64,000 nt of DNA, taken from positions 1 through 64,000 of the forward strand of contig JAGXFP010000021.1 of the NCBI GenBank assembly GCA_024637225.1, read 5' to 3'. Source of the DNA: Desulfobacterales bacterium. GTDB taxonomy: Bacteria > Desulfobacterota > Desulfobulbia > Desulfobulbales > JAGXFP01. Below the pieces are notes generated by a model, which saw nothing but the letters and a program-made list of their open reading frames with translations, was not told the DNA's origin and searched no databases. Shown one piece after another: positions 54,385-62,921 of the stretch. Position 1 is the stretch's first letter, and each line of letters begins with the position of its first letter. Both the position numbers and the translations under genes were made by a program.

Positions 54385-55428
54385 TCAGCGGTTCTGTTCG
54401 TTGACTTTGAGCATTTTAATGAAACGTTCCGCTTCGACAATGGATTTTTCGGGTAAAATTTCACTGAACCGCAAATGTACCGAATATCTTTCCTTGGTTT
54501 CAAAAGCCGCGGCGTGGCGACGGACCCCCAGAACCGTGCCTATCTGGGCGATCTCGTTCATGTCGGGGGGCATATTGAAACGTAAATGGAGATTATGGCC
54601 CAAAAGCATCAGGGCCTGTTCCCGGGTCGGGGTCTGAATGAAAACCGAAACCCCCCCAATCGAAACATCGGCGAGATCTCCCCTGATGGTATTGCCGACC
54701 AAGGTTCCTCCGGCGTCGATGGCCTTGAGCAGAATTCGGCCGGGCAGGGAAATTCTCCTCTGGATCCGCCGGTCCAGGGAATTTTTTTTCAGCAGTTCGG
54801 GGATCTTGACGTCGCGGCCACATAAATCGCGCAATTTCGATTCCAGGGCCGGCAGATACCCTTCCCAGCTGAGCAGGGTGATGGCGGGCAGAAAATGGAC
54901 CGTGACCTGATTGATGGCCACCAGCGAGGTGGTGCTTAAAGCGGCATCGAAAAAGGAGGTTTCATTGGCAGTATTGCCGGCGGAAATCTTGCTGATAAAA
55001 ATCTCCCTGTTTTCCTGGTGATAAAGATGCTTGGCCTGACCGGCGTCGATAAAATAGAGATTTGAATTATTCTGGCCTTGGGCGAAGATGGTCTGGCCCG
55101 GCTCAAAGGTGGCCTCGCGCAGTTCGTTTTGCAGGGCCCGGGACTCTTCGTCGGTCAAGATGTCATACAGTTCCGCCCACACTTTCCGGTGACTTTCGGC
55201 GACCGGTTTCGAACGGGCCGAATCGATTAGCTGCTGGGCCAGAATAACCTCGCTCAGGGCAGAGGGGTTGACCTCGGTTATCCGTTCCCGCAACTCTTCG
55301 GCCTTGGCAAAATCCTTGTTTTGGGCGTAGAGTTTGATCAGGGCAAGCAGGCCCTTAACGGCTTTTTGGTGGTCGCCCTGCCGGAGGTAATGCTCAATGG
55401 TTTTTTCATATTTGATCAAGTCGTTCAT
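54385..55428 (-). CDS. Cyclic-nucleotide-binding plus PilZ protein
   Basis: 347 aa from ATG 55428, with GGAG 6 nt upstream; the longer frame runs into family A copy A4. An N-terminal TPR-like helical part (about 1-100) is followed by a cNMP-binding domain (ATFEPGQTIFAQGQNNSNLYFIDAGQ near 107-132) and a C-terminal PilZ domain with RRIQRRISLP (RxxxR-type, about 243-252) and DVSIGGVSVF (DxSxxG, about 273-282). This couples two second-messenger folds and could read cAMP and cyclic di-GMP together. The RDGE-type phosphate loop of true cAMP binders is weak here, so cNMP binding is uncertain. Confidence 0.86.
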   Translation of the reverse strand: MNDLIKYEKTIEHYLRQGDHQKAVKGLLALIKLYAQNKDFAKAEELRERITEVNPSALSEVILAQQLIDSARSKPVAESHRKVWAELYDILTDEESRALQNELREATFEPGQTIFAQGQNNSNLYFIDAGQAKHLYHQENREIFISKISAGNTANETSFFDAALSTTSLVAINQVTVHFLPAITLLSWEGYLPALESKLRDLCGRDVKIPELLKKNSLDRRIQRRISLPGRILLKAIDAGGTLVGNTIRGDLADVSIGGVSVFIQTPTREQALMLLGHNLHLRFNMPPDMNEIAQIGTVLGVRRHAAAFETKERYSVHLRFSEILPEKSIVEAERFIKMLKVNEQNR

Positions 55429-55458
55429 CCACATCTCCGTGCCGGAACTTTTATCTTT

Positions 55459-55552
55459 GATGGCGTCGCAAAAAAATCCGATCTCCTGCGTCGTTGCGCA
55501 CCCCAAGGGCACTTCCTGTGGGGCGTTTAGCGGACTTTTTGCTTAGCCATCC
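55459..55552. repeat. Family A repeat, short variant (copy A4)
   Basis: 94 bp. The ends GATGGCGTCGCAAAAAAATC and CGGACTTTTTGCTTAGCCATCC (shared ends, read in 20-base pieces) match family A, but the interior differs: GCACCCCAAGGGCACTTCC then GTGGGGCG. It lies 31 bp upstream of the cNMP-PilZ start. Confidence 0.8.
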
Positions 55553-56017
55553 AGCGACTTATTGCGAGTTTGTCATTTTGGACCGGGGAAAATTATTTGG
55601 TTGAAGAGTAAAGCTAAAATTAATCTAAGACAATTGTTTTCATGGATTTATACGGTTAAAGTCAGGGGATTATGCAACTTTTAGCATAACAAGTCTTTCG
55701 AAAACGGCAGCTTCTGCCAATTAGTGAGGGCTTTTACGCTGTCCCCAGGTAACACTTTGAATTTATGTCATATCCGAAACTTGCCCGGCATGCTAGAATG
55801 GCTGTCGGCCTGAGTGGGTATCCGTTTTAGCTTTCCGAGGGGCCGCTGCTTCAGGCTTTTCAAAAAATGGGCGAATCACCCGGCCGCCCTTTCGGGCATG
55901 ATAAACAAACGTAAAATCACTGACAAGATGGCCGGGTTTTTAATATCTCTCCGGCAATCCGCCCCTGCGGCGGCTCGTTAAACGAAAACAGCTAAAACAA
56001 TATTTTAAGGGAAAACC
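55553..56017. other. Intergenic region upstream of ettA
   Basis: 465 bp without a supported frame. CTGACA (about 55919) followed after 16-17 bp by AATATC is a weak promoter candidate for ettA. Nothing else was recognised. Confidence 0.45.
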
Positions 56018-57700
56018 ATGGCAAACGAAGACAACAAGATCATCTATTCGATGATCAAGGTCAGTAAATTTTTCAATAAAAAACCGGTTCTGGAGAATAT
56101 TTCGCTCTCTTATTTTTACGGAGCCAAGATCGGCGTCCTGGGCCTGAACGGATCCGGCAAGAGTTCCCTGCTGCGGATCCTGGCCGGCGAGGATCAGGAG
56201 TTCAACGGCGAAATTCATCTCTCGCCCGGCTATACGATCGGCTTTCTGGAGCAGGAACCCCTGATTGACGGCGAGAAGAGCGTCCGGCAGGTGGTCGAGG
56301 AGGGGGTTCAGGAGACCGTCGATCTGCTTAATGAGTTCAACTTGATCAACGAAAAATTTTCCGAACCGATGTCCGATGACGAGATGAACGATCTGATCGA
56401 ACGGCAGGGCAAGGTCCAGGATAAACTCGATGTCCTCGACGCCTGGAACCTCGATTCCCGCCTGGAGATGGCTATGGACGCCCTGCGCTGCCCGCCTCCC
56501 GAGACTAAAATCGGGATTCTGTCCGGCGGCGAGAAACGCAGGGTGGCCCTCTGCCGGCTGCTCCTCCGCAAGCCCGATATCCTTCTCCTCGACGAGCCGA
56601 CCAACCATCTCGATGCCGAGACGGTGGCCTGGCTGGAGCAGCATTTGCAGCGCTACGAGGGAACGGTTATCGCCGTTACCCATGACCGCTATTTTCTGGA
56701 TAATGTTGCTGGCTGGATTCTGGAGCTGGACCGGGGCCGGGGCATTCCCTGGAAGGGCAATTATTCCTCTTGGCTGGAACAGAAACAAAAAAGGCTGAGC
56801 CAGGAGGAAAAGCAGGAAAGCGACCGCCAGAAGACCATGAAACGGGAACTGGAATGGATTCGCATGTCCCCCAAGGGCCGCCACGCCAAGGGTAAGGCCC
56901 GGATTACCGCCTATGAAAAACTTCTGGATGACACTACTCCGGACCGCTTGAAGGATATGCAGCTCTTTATCCCGCCCGGTCCCCGGCTCGGCAAGGTGGT
57001 GATCGAGGCCGAGAAGGTTAAAAAGGGTTATGGCGACCGGCTTCTGGTTGATGAGATGACCTTCTCCCTGCCCCCCGGTGGTATCGTCGGGGTGATCGGT
57101 CCGAACGGCGCCGGCAAGACCACCCTGTTCCGGATGATAACCGGCCAGGAAGCGCCGGACGCCGGCAGTGTTACGGTCGGCGACACGGTCAGGCTCGCCT
57201 ATGTCGATCAGAGCCGGGAGCTCGATCCCGACAAGACCATCTGGGAGGTGATCTCGGACGGCCGGGACACGATCCAGCTCGGCACCGGCGAGATCAACTC
57301 CCGGGCCTATGTGGGCCGCTTTAACTTCTCCGGGACCGAGCAGCAGCAGAAGGTCGGACTCCTGTCCGGCGGACAGCGCAACCGGGTTCATCTGGCCAAG
57401 GTCCTCAAGGAGGGGGCCAACGTCATCCTGCTCGACGAGCCCACCAACGATCTCGATATCAATACCCTGCGCGCCCTGGAAGAGGCCCTGGGCAACTTTG
57501 GAGGCTGCGCGGTGGTGATCAGCCATGACCGCTGGTTTCTGGACCGGATCGCCACCCACATCCTGGCCTTCGAAGGCGACAGCCGGGTGGTGTGGTTCGA
57601 CGGCAACTATTCCGAATACGAGGAGGACCGCAAGGCCAGACTAGGCCACGAGGCCGATCAGCCCCACCGCATCAAGTACCGGCATCTGACCAGGGTTTGA
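56018..57700 (+). CDS. ettA: Energy-dependent translational throttle ABC-F protein EttA
   Basis: 560 aa, no TM. Two ABC domains: GLNGSGKSSLLR and GPNGAGKTTLFR P-loops (about 43 and 359), signatures LSGGEKRRVALC and LSGGQRNRVHLA, and DEPTNHLD and DEPTNDLD. Both Walker B motifs are intact. The linker contains LELDRGRGIPWKGNYSSWLEQK, which follows E. coli EttA closely. It binds the ribosomal E site and gates translation by ADP/ATP ratio. Confidence 0.95.
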   Translation: MANEDNKIIYSMIKVSKFFNKKPVLENISLSYFYGAKIGVLGLNGSGKSSLLRILAGEDQEFNGEIHLSPGYTIGFLEQEPLIDGEKSVRQVVEEGVQETVDLLNEFNLINEKFSEPMSDDEMNDLIERQGKVQDKLDVLDAWNLDSRLEMAMDALRCPPPETKIGILSGGEKRRVALCRLLLRKPDILLLDEPTNHLDAETVAWLEQHLQRYEGTVIAVTHDRYFLDNVAGWILELDRGRGIPWKGNYSSWLEQKQKRLSQEEKQESDRQKTMKRELEWIRMSPKGRHAKGKARITAYEKLLDDTTPDRLKDMQLFIPPGPRLGKVVIEAEKVKKGYGDRLLVDEMTFSLPPGGIVGVIGPNGAGKTTLFRMITGQEAPDAGSVTVGDTVRLAYVDQSRELDPDKTIWEVISDGRDTIQLGTGEINSRAYVGRFNFSGTEQQQKVGLLSGGQRNRVHLAKVLKEGANVILLDEPTNDLDINTLRALEEALGNFGGCAVVISHDRWFLDRIATHILAFEGDSRVVWFDGNYSEYEEDRKARLGHEADQPHRIKYRHLTRV

Positions 57701-57840
57701 TTCGATCGGGGGTTATCGGTCTGCTCATCTGCATCAGTACACATCGCAGGCCGATGCCTTGCATCTCCGGCACCCCGTGATCGGTTACGATCGGGGGGAT
57801 GATTTGTGGCGGTGACGGGTTGCAAACGCAAGCCGAATTT

Positions 57841-58047
57841 GATGAGTTTGCAAAAAGTTAAAGCTGAGTTGAGTAGCTTGCTTGCTCGTACAAAACTTAT
57901 GCCCTGTGGGTGCAAAAAGAGGATGGCTAAGCAAAAATCGTCAGATCCAAGGCGCGCAAATTTCGAGGAATGAAGCGTACTTCAGTACGCTGCAATGACG
58001 AGACAATTTGCAGCAACGCAGGAGCTGGCGATTTTTTGCGACGCCAT
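57841..58047. repeat. Composite family A repeat: short module (57841-57920) plus standard copy A5 (57921-58047)
   Basis: The short module starts GATGAGTTTGCAAAAAGTT and runs into GGATGGCTAAGCAAAAATCG, where A5 starts. A5 has the central AGCGTACTTCAGTACGCT hairpin and ends TTTTGCGACGCCAT one base before the TTA (stop) of the crp-like gene. The same two-module arrangement is at 61730-61959. Confidence 0.88.
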
Positions 58048-58728
58048 TTAAAGCTTTTCCTCACCGGAGGCCAAAGCCTCCAGGCCTTCCCGGTCAACGA
58101 TCTTGACTCGGGGACCGCTGGATTCGATATATCCCTTGCTGTTCAGCCGGTTGAAGATTCGCGACAGGGTTTCCGGGATGGTGCCGAGCAGGCTGGCCAG
58201 CTGGGTTTTGCTGATGTTCAGGGGGAAATCGCTGCTGCCCTGCTGCTCGCTTAACAGCAACAGATGGGAGGCGAGGCGGCCGGGCACCTCTTTCAGGGAA
58301 AGGGCCTCGATCATTCCGGCGAATTTTTTCAGGCGCATCGACAGGGCGCCCAGCATGTTCATGGCCAGGGACGGGTTGGCCTCGATCAGTTCCACGAAGG
58401 CCTGGCGCGGAAGGAAAAAGGTCTTGCTGTTCTGCATGGCGTCGGCATAGGCCGGGAAAGAGCGCCCGGTAAAGACCGCCGCCTCGGCAAAGGGTTCGCC
58501 GGGGCCGAAAATATGGAGAATCTGCTCCTTGCCCTCCACCGATAGTTTATAGATCTTGACCTGCCCCTCCGCCAGAATATAGAAGCCGACGCCATCGTCG
58601 CCCTCGGCGAAGATATTCTCGCCCTTTTTAAAATTTCGCTCGGCAATTATCCTGGCCAGATCAGTGAGTTGCTGCTCGGTCAGGCCGTTAAAGAGGGGGA
58701 TCGTTTTCAAAACTTCAGTTGATTGCAT
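58048..58728 (-). CDS. Crp/Fnr-family transcription regulator without cysteines
   Basis: 226 aa. A cNMP-fold sensor (KGENIFAEGDDGVGFYILAEGQVKIY, about 36-61; FGPGEPFAEAAVF) and a winged helix (ISKTQLASLLGTIPETLSRIFNRL, about 172-195). There is no Cys anywhere, so it is not an Fe-S FNR. It could bind cAMP or another small ligand or act through heme; the FGEPFAE pattern is compatible with a nucleotide site. A phosphopantetheinyl transferase gene ends 12 bp before its start on the same strand. Confidence 0.91.
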   Translation of the reverse strand: MQSTEVLKTIPLFNGLTEQQLTDLARIIAERNFKKGENIFAEGDDGVGFYILAEGQVKIYKLSVEGKEQILHIFGPGEPFAEAAVFTGRSFPAYADAMQNSKTFFLPRQAFVELIEANPSLAMNMLGALSMRLKKFAGMIEALSLKEVPGRLASHLLLLSEQQGSSDFPLNISKTQLASLLGTIPETLSRIFNRLNSKGYIESSGPRVKIVDREGLEALASGEEKL

Positions 58729-58740
58729 CGGTAGGGTTCC

Positions 58741-59484
58741 TTAAGGTTTTGGGAGCAGGCAAATGGCCGTGGCGAAATCTTTATGAAAGAAAGTCAGAAT
58801 CCGGTAAGTATCGTCAGCGGCCCGCATTGTCAGGAGCCAGCTCTCGGGGCTTGCCTCCACGGCTCCGGTCAGCCGCATCGCGGTAAAGCCGGTCAGGGGA
58901 TGCCCGCCCCGGGCCTTGCGCAGGGCCTCTTTGCCGCTCCACAACAGGCTTAGAGCGGCGGGCGGCGGCATTGACCGATCAAGAGAGCTGATTATCTCTT
59001 CCTCCGCCGGAGTGCAGAACTTCTCTTTGACCCGGACGGTGGCTGCGGAGATCTTCTGGATATCCAGTCCGCAAGCTTTATTGCTCACGGCCATGGCTAA
59101 AGCAAGGCCTTGACTGTGGGAGATCGACAGTTCGGGCGGCGGCGCCGGGCCTATTAAAAAAGGTTTGCCGTGTTGATCGGCGCTGATCACCGATTCGCGC
59201 ATGGCTCCGGCGGTCGGCTCCCGGCCGGTCAGGTCGAGGACAGCCAGCTTGGCGGCCAGTCGCCCGCCCAGCCACTCGACTTTTCTTTTCTGATATTTAA
59301 AACCCTGAAAAGTTGCAAGTTCCCGCGGATCAAGGTATTCAGCCGGATTAAAAACCTTTGAGGCCAGTTCTTTTTGGAGCCGGTCAAGATCGATCAAAAC
59401 CGGTTCCGGGAATTGATCCCGGCCGAAGTTGTCCTTGAGGGAATGATTGGCGACTTCCAGTATTAACCTTTCGGCGGGAATCAT
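58741..59484 (-). CDS. 4'-phosphopantetheinyl transferase
   Basis: 247 aa from ATG 59484; the frame extends further upstream but into repeat E, so the shorter start is preferred. PELSISHSQGLALAMAVSNKACGLDIQKI (about 117-145) with the Mg-binding DIQ Asp, and LLWSGKEALRKA (WxxKEA, about 178-189) are the Sfp/AcpS superfamily signature. It moves phosphopantetheine from CoA to a carrier protein. A crp-like regulator follows 12 bp downstream. No PKS or NRPS gene is nearby, so the carrier may be acyl carrier protein. Confidence 0.88.
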   Translation of the reverse strand: MIPAERLILEVANHSLKDNFGRDQFPEPVLIDLDRLQKELASKVFNPAEYLDPRELATFQGFKYQKRKVEWLGGRLAAKLAVLDLTGREPTAGAMRESVISADQHGKPFLIGPAPPPELSISHSQGLALAMAVSNKACGLDIQKISAATVRVKEKFCTPAEEEIISSLDRSMPPPAALSLLWSGKEALRKARGGHPLTGFTAMRLTGAVEASPESWLLTMRAADDTYRILTFFHKDFATAICLLPKP

Positions 59485-59570
59485 TCGGTTATGATATCTC
59501 TTGAATCCGTGACCGGCATGATCAAGATCGTCGCCTCTTTGTTTCTGAGCTGCTGATTGAGGATCATATC

Positions 59571-59716
59571 TAGTGCATGTCCATAAATGGTCTTTATGCC
59601 CGATAACTTCGTCGCTGCAGAGTCGGAAAGTGCTCACCTACCCAAGTACGCTGCGCTTTTCCGACATCCTTGCTTCTTGTTCTCGGATAAAAATTCTCAT
59701 TCCTGGACAGGCACTA
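59571..59716. repeat. Family E palindromic repeat (single copy)
   Basis: 146 bp with ends TAGTGCATGTCCA and TGGACAGGCACTA, 12 of 13 bases matching, and a central GTCGGAAA...TTTCCGAC-type hairpin. TA at both ends fits a TA target duplication. It lies in the gap between the divergent transferase gene and cvpA. Confidence 0.8.
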
Positions 59717-59802
59717 TCTATTTATAATTATTGTAAAAATACGATTTAGCCAAATTTTTAAATGCTTGAGTTTAACCAGAAAAAGTTTAATATTAAAACC
59801 CG

Positions 59803-60438
59803 ATGAGTTCAATTGATTCCGCAATAATTCTAATACTTTCTCTGCTCACCGCCCGTGGGGTCTGGACCGGATTTGCCCGGCAATTATCCTTTATCGTCGC
59901 CCTGGTACTCGCCTTTATCGTTGCCGGCCGGTTTTATCTCTTTTTTTCCAGCTTTCTGACGAGCTATATTTCGACCCCGCAACTGGCCTTTCTGCTTACC
60001 TACTTTCTCCTGTTTTGCCTGGTCTATCTGGCCGTTATCTACCTGGGCTTCGGTCTCCGGAAGTTTCTGAAGATTTCGATGCTCGGCGGTCTGGATCGGG
60101 TCATGGGGGGGGTGTTCGGAATGGGCAAGGGGATCTTTGTTGTCATTCTGATCTTCATGGTTCTGGCCGGGCTGATGTCTAATTCGGCGACCTTTCTGAA
60201 AAAATCTTATTTCTACCCTTTTCTGAACGGGGGCTCCCTTCTGGTTATGGCCTTTATTAACGACCCGGACCTGCGGGCCGGTTTCAGGCCCAAGGTGCCG
60301 GCTATCCCTTCGATTTATGCCGAGAACAGCGAACGTCTGGCTGCCCGGCCCCGGCTGCCGGATCCCAAATATCAGCGGCAACTGGACGAGATTCGGTACC
60401 AGCTGGCCAGAGAGGTCGGCGACCGGCCGAGCAGATAG
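59803..60438 (+). CDS. CvpA-family membrane protein
   Basis: 211 aa with four TM helices in the first 140 residues. SAIILILSLLTARGVWTGFARQL, then DRVMGGVFGMGKGIFVV (about 98-114) are the CvpA signature. E. coli CvpA is needed for colicin V production and bile-salt tolerance; the molecular function is unknown. The last 67 bp overlap the convergent glycosyltransferase gene end. Confidence 0.88.
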   Translation: MSSIDSAIILILSLLTARGVWTGFARQLSFIVALVLAFIVAGRFYLFFSSFLTSYISTPQLAFLLTYFLLFCLVYLAVIYLGFGLRKFLKISMLGGLDRVMGGVFGMGKGIFVVILIFMVLAGLMSNSATFLKKSYFYPFLNGGSLLVMAFINDPDLRAGFRPKVPAIPSIYAENSERLAARPRLPDPKYQRQLDEIRYQLAREVGDRPSR

Positions 60439-61079
60439 CCGATGACGATGGCCTGGTTGATCAGGGTGGTTCTGACCACCCCCAGTTTCCGCCAGCGCCG
60501 ACCGGAAGTGGTCGCCGCGGCCGGTAAGGTCTTGATCCGGCCCAGTTGCCGCAGTTTGCCGACCAGGGCGAAATCTTCCATGATCTCTATTTCCGGAAAA
60601 CCTCCGATTCTCGCGAAATTCCGCCTGGTCATGAACAGGGCCTGATCGCCATAGGGTCGCTGCAGCAGCCTTGATCTCAGATTGGCCATCCTTTCAATGA
60701 ACCTGATTGCCGGCCCCGCCAGCTCTATTGACAGACTGAAGGCGCCAGCCGCTACGCCATTTTTGCACAGGCAGGCGCGGCTCAGTTCGGCAAAATCGGC
60801 GGGCAGACGGGTGTCGGCATGGAGGAATAAGAGTATTTCGCCGGTGGCGGCGGCGGCCCCGGCATTCTGCTGGAAAGCGCGGCCCGGGCGCGAGCTCACC
60901 ACCCTGGCGCCGCCCTTTTCGGCAATAGCGACCGTTGCATCGCTGCTGCCGCCGTCGGCGACGATGACTTCCAGATTGCGGCCCATCCGAAGAGATTCGA
61001 GGGCGGCGTTCAGCCTGCCCGCCTCATTCAGGGTCGGAATGATTACTGAAAGTTTTGAGGTCTTCGGGACGGTCGACAT
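60372..61079 (-). CDS. Family 2 glycosyltransferase-like protein (TIGR04283 type)
   Basis: 235 aa from ATG 61079. LSVIIPTLNEAGRLNAALESL, VIVADGGSSDATVAIAEKGGARVV and LFLHADTRLPADF (DxD-like) are GT2 signatures; VAGAFSL and YGDQALFMTRRNFARIGGFPEIEIMEDFALV follow the transferase-2 subgroup. It shares a long overlap with the upstream TIGR04282-type gene, a pairing also known from arsenosugar- and selenodomain-associated clusters. No radical-SAM partner is nearby. Confidence 0.85.
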   Translation of the reverse strand: MSTVPKTSKLSVIIPTLNEAGRLNAALESLRMGRNLEVIVADGGSSDATVAIAEKGGARVVSSRPGRAFQQNAGAAAATGEILLFLHADTRLPADFAELSRACLCKNGVAAGAFSLSIELAGPAIRFIERMANLRSRLLQRPYGDQALFMTRRNFARIGGFPEIEIMEDFALVGKLRQLGRIKTLPAAATTSGRRWRKLGVVRTTLINQAIVIGYLLGRSPTSLASWYRISSSCR

Positions 61080-61641
61080 CGGCCAGCTCCTCAAGAAGAT
61101 GAAAGGTCAGATCAAGTTTTCGGGCAACGTCGATGGTTGCCGACAACAGCGTATCGCTCCCCCAGGGTTGTCCGGCGAAAAGCTCCGGACAGGGACGGCT
61201 GAGGCCGATCAGGTAGTAGCCGCCATCCGCGGCCGGTCCGAGGACCAGTTCATGGTCGCGGAGCCCGGCAAAGCCATCGGCCAGAGTTCTAGGGGTTAGG
61301 GCAGGGCAGTCGGCCCCGATGATCATGACCTGGTGATAGTGCTCCCGAAAGGCGTCGGCAAAAGCGCGGGCCAGTTTGTCGCCAAGATCGCCGGATCCCT
61401 GCCCGCGATAGCTGCGGTGCGGCCCGAGCCATGCCGCCATCTGTTCGGTATTGCTGCCCGCGTGATGAATTTCCAGATCGAGGCCGTTTTCGGCGGCTGC
61501 CGCCTCGGCGGTCCGCAGGGTATCTTCGGTCATCCGTTCTTGCAGGTCGGCGGCCCCCTGAGGGCCCAAAGCCGGGATTAATCTGGTTTTAACCCGGCCC
61601 ACTTCCGGGTACCGGGTGAAGATGATCAGTTTTTTTTTCAA
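61024..61641 (-). CDS. TIGR04282/DUF2064-type transferase
   Basis: 205 aa. IIFTRYPEVGRVKTRLIPALG (about 5-25), the nucleotidyltransferase-like motif, then VMIIGADCPALTPRTL (about 106-121) and LVLGPAADGGYYLIGL. The family is a GT-A-fold pair partner of TIGR04283. The substrate is unknown, although arsenosugar synthesis has been proposed for some. Overlap with the next gene is 56 bp at the chosen start, unusually long. Confidence 0.88.
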   Translation of the reverse strand: MKKKLIIFTRYPEVGRVKTRLIPALGPQGAADLQERMTEDTLRTAEAAAAENGLDLEIHHAGSNTEQMAAWLGPHRSYRGQGSGDLGDKLARAFADAFREHYHQVMIIGADCPALTPRTLADGFAGLRDHELVLGPAADGGYYLIGLSRPCPELFAGQPWGSDTLLSATIDVARKLDLTFHLLEELADVDRPEDLKTFSNHSDPE

Positions 61642-61729
61642 ATAACCTTCCTGCCTGTGCGGGATAATTCGATTTTTCTGCTAAAAGCGGCTTTTCGCCG
61701 TCGGGTCGCTTCGCGAGATCGACAATCTT

Positions 61730-61959
61730 GATGGTCTCGCAAAAAGTTAAAGCTGAGTTGAGCAGCTTGTCTGCTCATACGAAACTTATGCCCTATGGGT
61801 ACAAAAATGGGATGGCTAAGCAAAAATCGTCAGATCCAAGGCGCGCGAATTTCGAGGAATGAAGCGTACTTCAGTAAGTATGCTGCAATGACGAGACAAT
61901 TTGCAGCAACGCAGGAGTTGGCGATTTTTGCCCTTTAGGGTGCTTTTTGCGACGCCATC
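61730..61959. repeat. Composite family A repeat: short module (61730-61809) plus standard copy A6 (61810-61959)
   Basis: The short module starts GATGGTCTCGCAAAAAGTT and matches 57841-57920 closely. A6 has the standard core but its hairpin and right end carry small insertions (GTACTTCAGTAAGTATGC and CCCTTTAGGGTG). It ends TTTTGCGACGCCATC 25 bp before the UPF0280 gene. Confidence 0.87.
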
Positions 61960-61983
61960 AATTTTCAGGATAACCGAGAACTT

Positions 61984-62742
61984 ATGGCCGGCAAACGAAA
62001 AAAACTCCCGGAATCATATCGGGAGCGCCGATATCGAAGGATTCCCGATCCTGGCGGCTTGCAATCATTCCAGATCACGGTCCGGGAAACCGATCTGCAC
62101 ATCCTCGCCCCAGTGGACCTTAGGGAAGAGGCCACCAATTTGGTCGTCCAGTACAGGAACCAGCTGGAAAATTATCTAAGCCGCTGTCCCGCCTTCGTCG
62201 ATGCCCTTACGCCTCTATCAGACGACCCCACCGCCGTGCCGCTGGTTCGGGATATGCTTCAGGCCGGCCAGGCGGCCGGGGTCGGGCCGATGGCAGCGGT
62301 TGCCGGTGTCATTGCCGAGTATGTGGGCCGGGGGCTATTAAAGGGCGAAGGTTGTTCCGAGGTGGTGGTGGAAAATGGCGGGGACATCTTTATGAAAAGG
62401 GGCAGGGAGAGCATCGTTGCCATTTTCGCCGGCGAATCCCCTTTAAGCTATCGGCTTGGGCTCAAGGTTCCAGCCGGGGATATGCCGGTCGGCATTTGCA
62501 CATCTTCCGGCACGGTCGGTCATTCCCTCAGCCTGGGACAGGCCGACTCGGTAACGGTTGTAGCCCGATCTACCGCCCTGGCCGATGCCGCCGCGACTCG
62601 ATTAGGCAATGAAGTCGGCCGGGGCGGCGATCTCGGCCGGGCTCTGGCTTTAGCTCCCGGGATCGGCGGTCTTACGGGGGTGATGATCGTGATCGGCGAA
62701 GAGCTGGGGGCGTGGGGGCGGATCGAGCTGGTGGAGCTTTGA
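61984..62742 (+). CDS. UPF0280 (ApbE-like fold) family protein
   Basis: 252 aa. ESYRERRYRR at the start, GVGPMAAVAGVIAEYVGRGLL (about 99-119), VVVENGGDIFMKRG and GICTSSGTVGHSLSLGQADSVTVVA (about 162-186) match UPF0280, which has the fold of ApbE flavin transferases. The Asp/Gly positions that bind FAD in ApbE are partly kept. It may transfer flavin or bind a nucleotide; no function is established. Single gene, family A repeat upstream, tandem repeat downstream. Confidence 0.82.
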   Translation: MAGKRKKLPESYRERRYRRIPDPGGLQSFQITVRETDLHILAPVDLREEATNLVVQYRNQLENYLSRCPAFVDALTPLSDDPTAVPLVRDMLQAGQAAGVGPMAAVAGVIAEYVGRGLLKGEGCSEVVVENGGDIFMKRGRESIVAIFAGESPLSYRLGLKVPAGDMPVGICTSSGTVGHSLSLGQADSVTVVARSTALADAAATRLGNEVGRGGDLGRALALAPGIGGLTGVMIVIGEELGAWGRIELVEL

Positions 62743-62813
62743 CGAGATCGCAAAAATTCGAGCGGCCGCGGCCCGGCGGATTTTTATTGCTTGGCATACC
62801 AGCGATTACAGAA

Positions 62814-62858
62814 GCCAGGAGCCAGGAGCCAGGAGCCAGGAGCCAGGAGCCAGGAGCC
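62814..62858. repeat. Seven-base tandem repeat (GCCAGGA) x 6
   Basis: Six perfect copies of GCCAGGA (62814-62855) and a partial one, between the UPF0280 stop and the rdgB end. It is noncoding and probably length-variable by slippage. Confidence 0.93.
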
Positions 62859-62921
62859 AGGAGCCCCTCTCTATCGATGCAATGCCCCCTCTATCGCGCT
62901 GACAATGGTTGAATTCCGGAG

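Noticed and set aside
55940-57559. 539-aa open frame on the minus strand
   Set aside because: It is the mirror of ettA, whose ABC motifs are complete; the antisense product has no recognisable domain.
59500-59520. Solo family B end (TTGAATCCGTGACC)
   Set aside because: Only about 14 bases match and no second end is present, so it may be coincidence.
62814-62858. CRISPR-like array
   Set aside because: The repeat unit is 7 bp without spacers; it is a simple tandem repeat.
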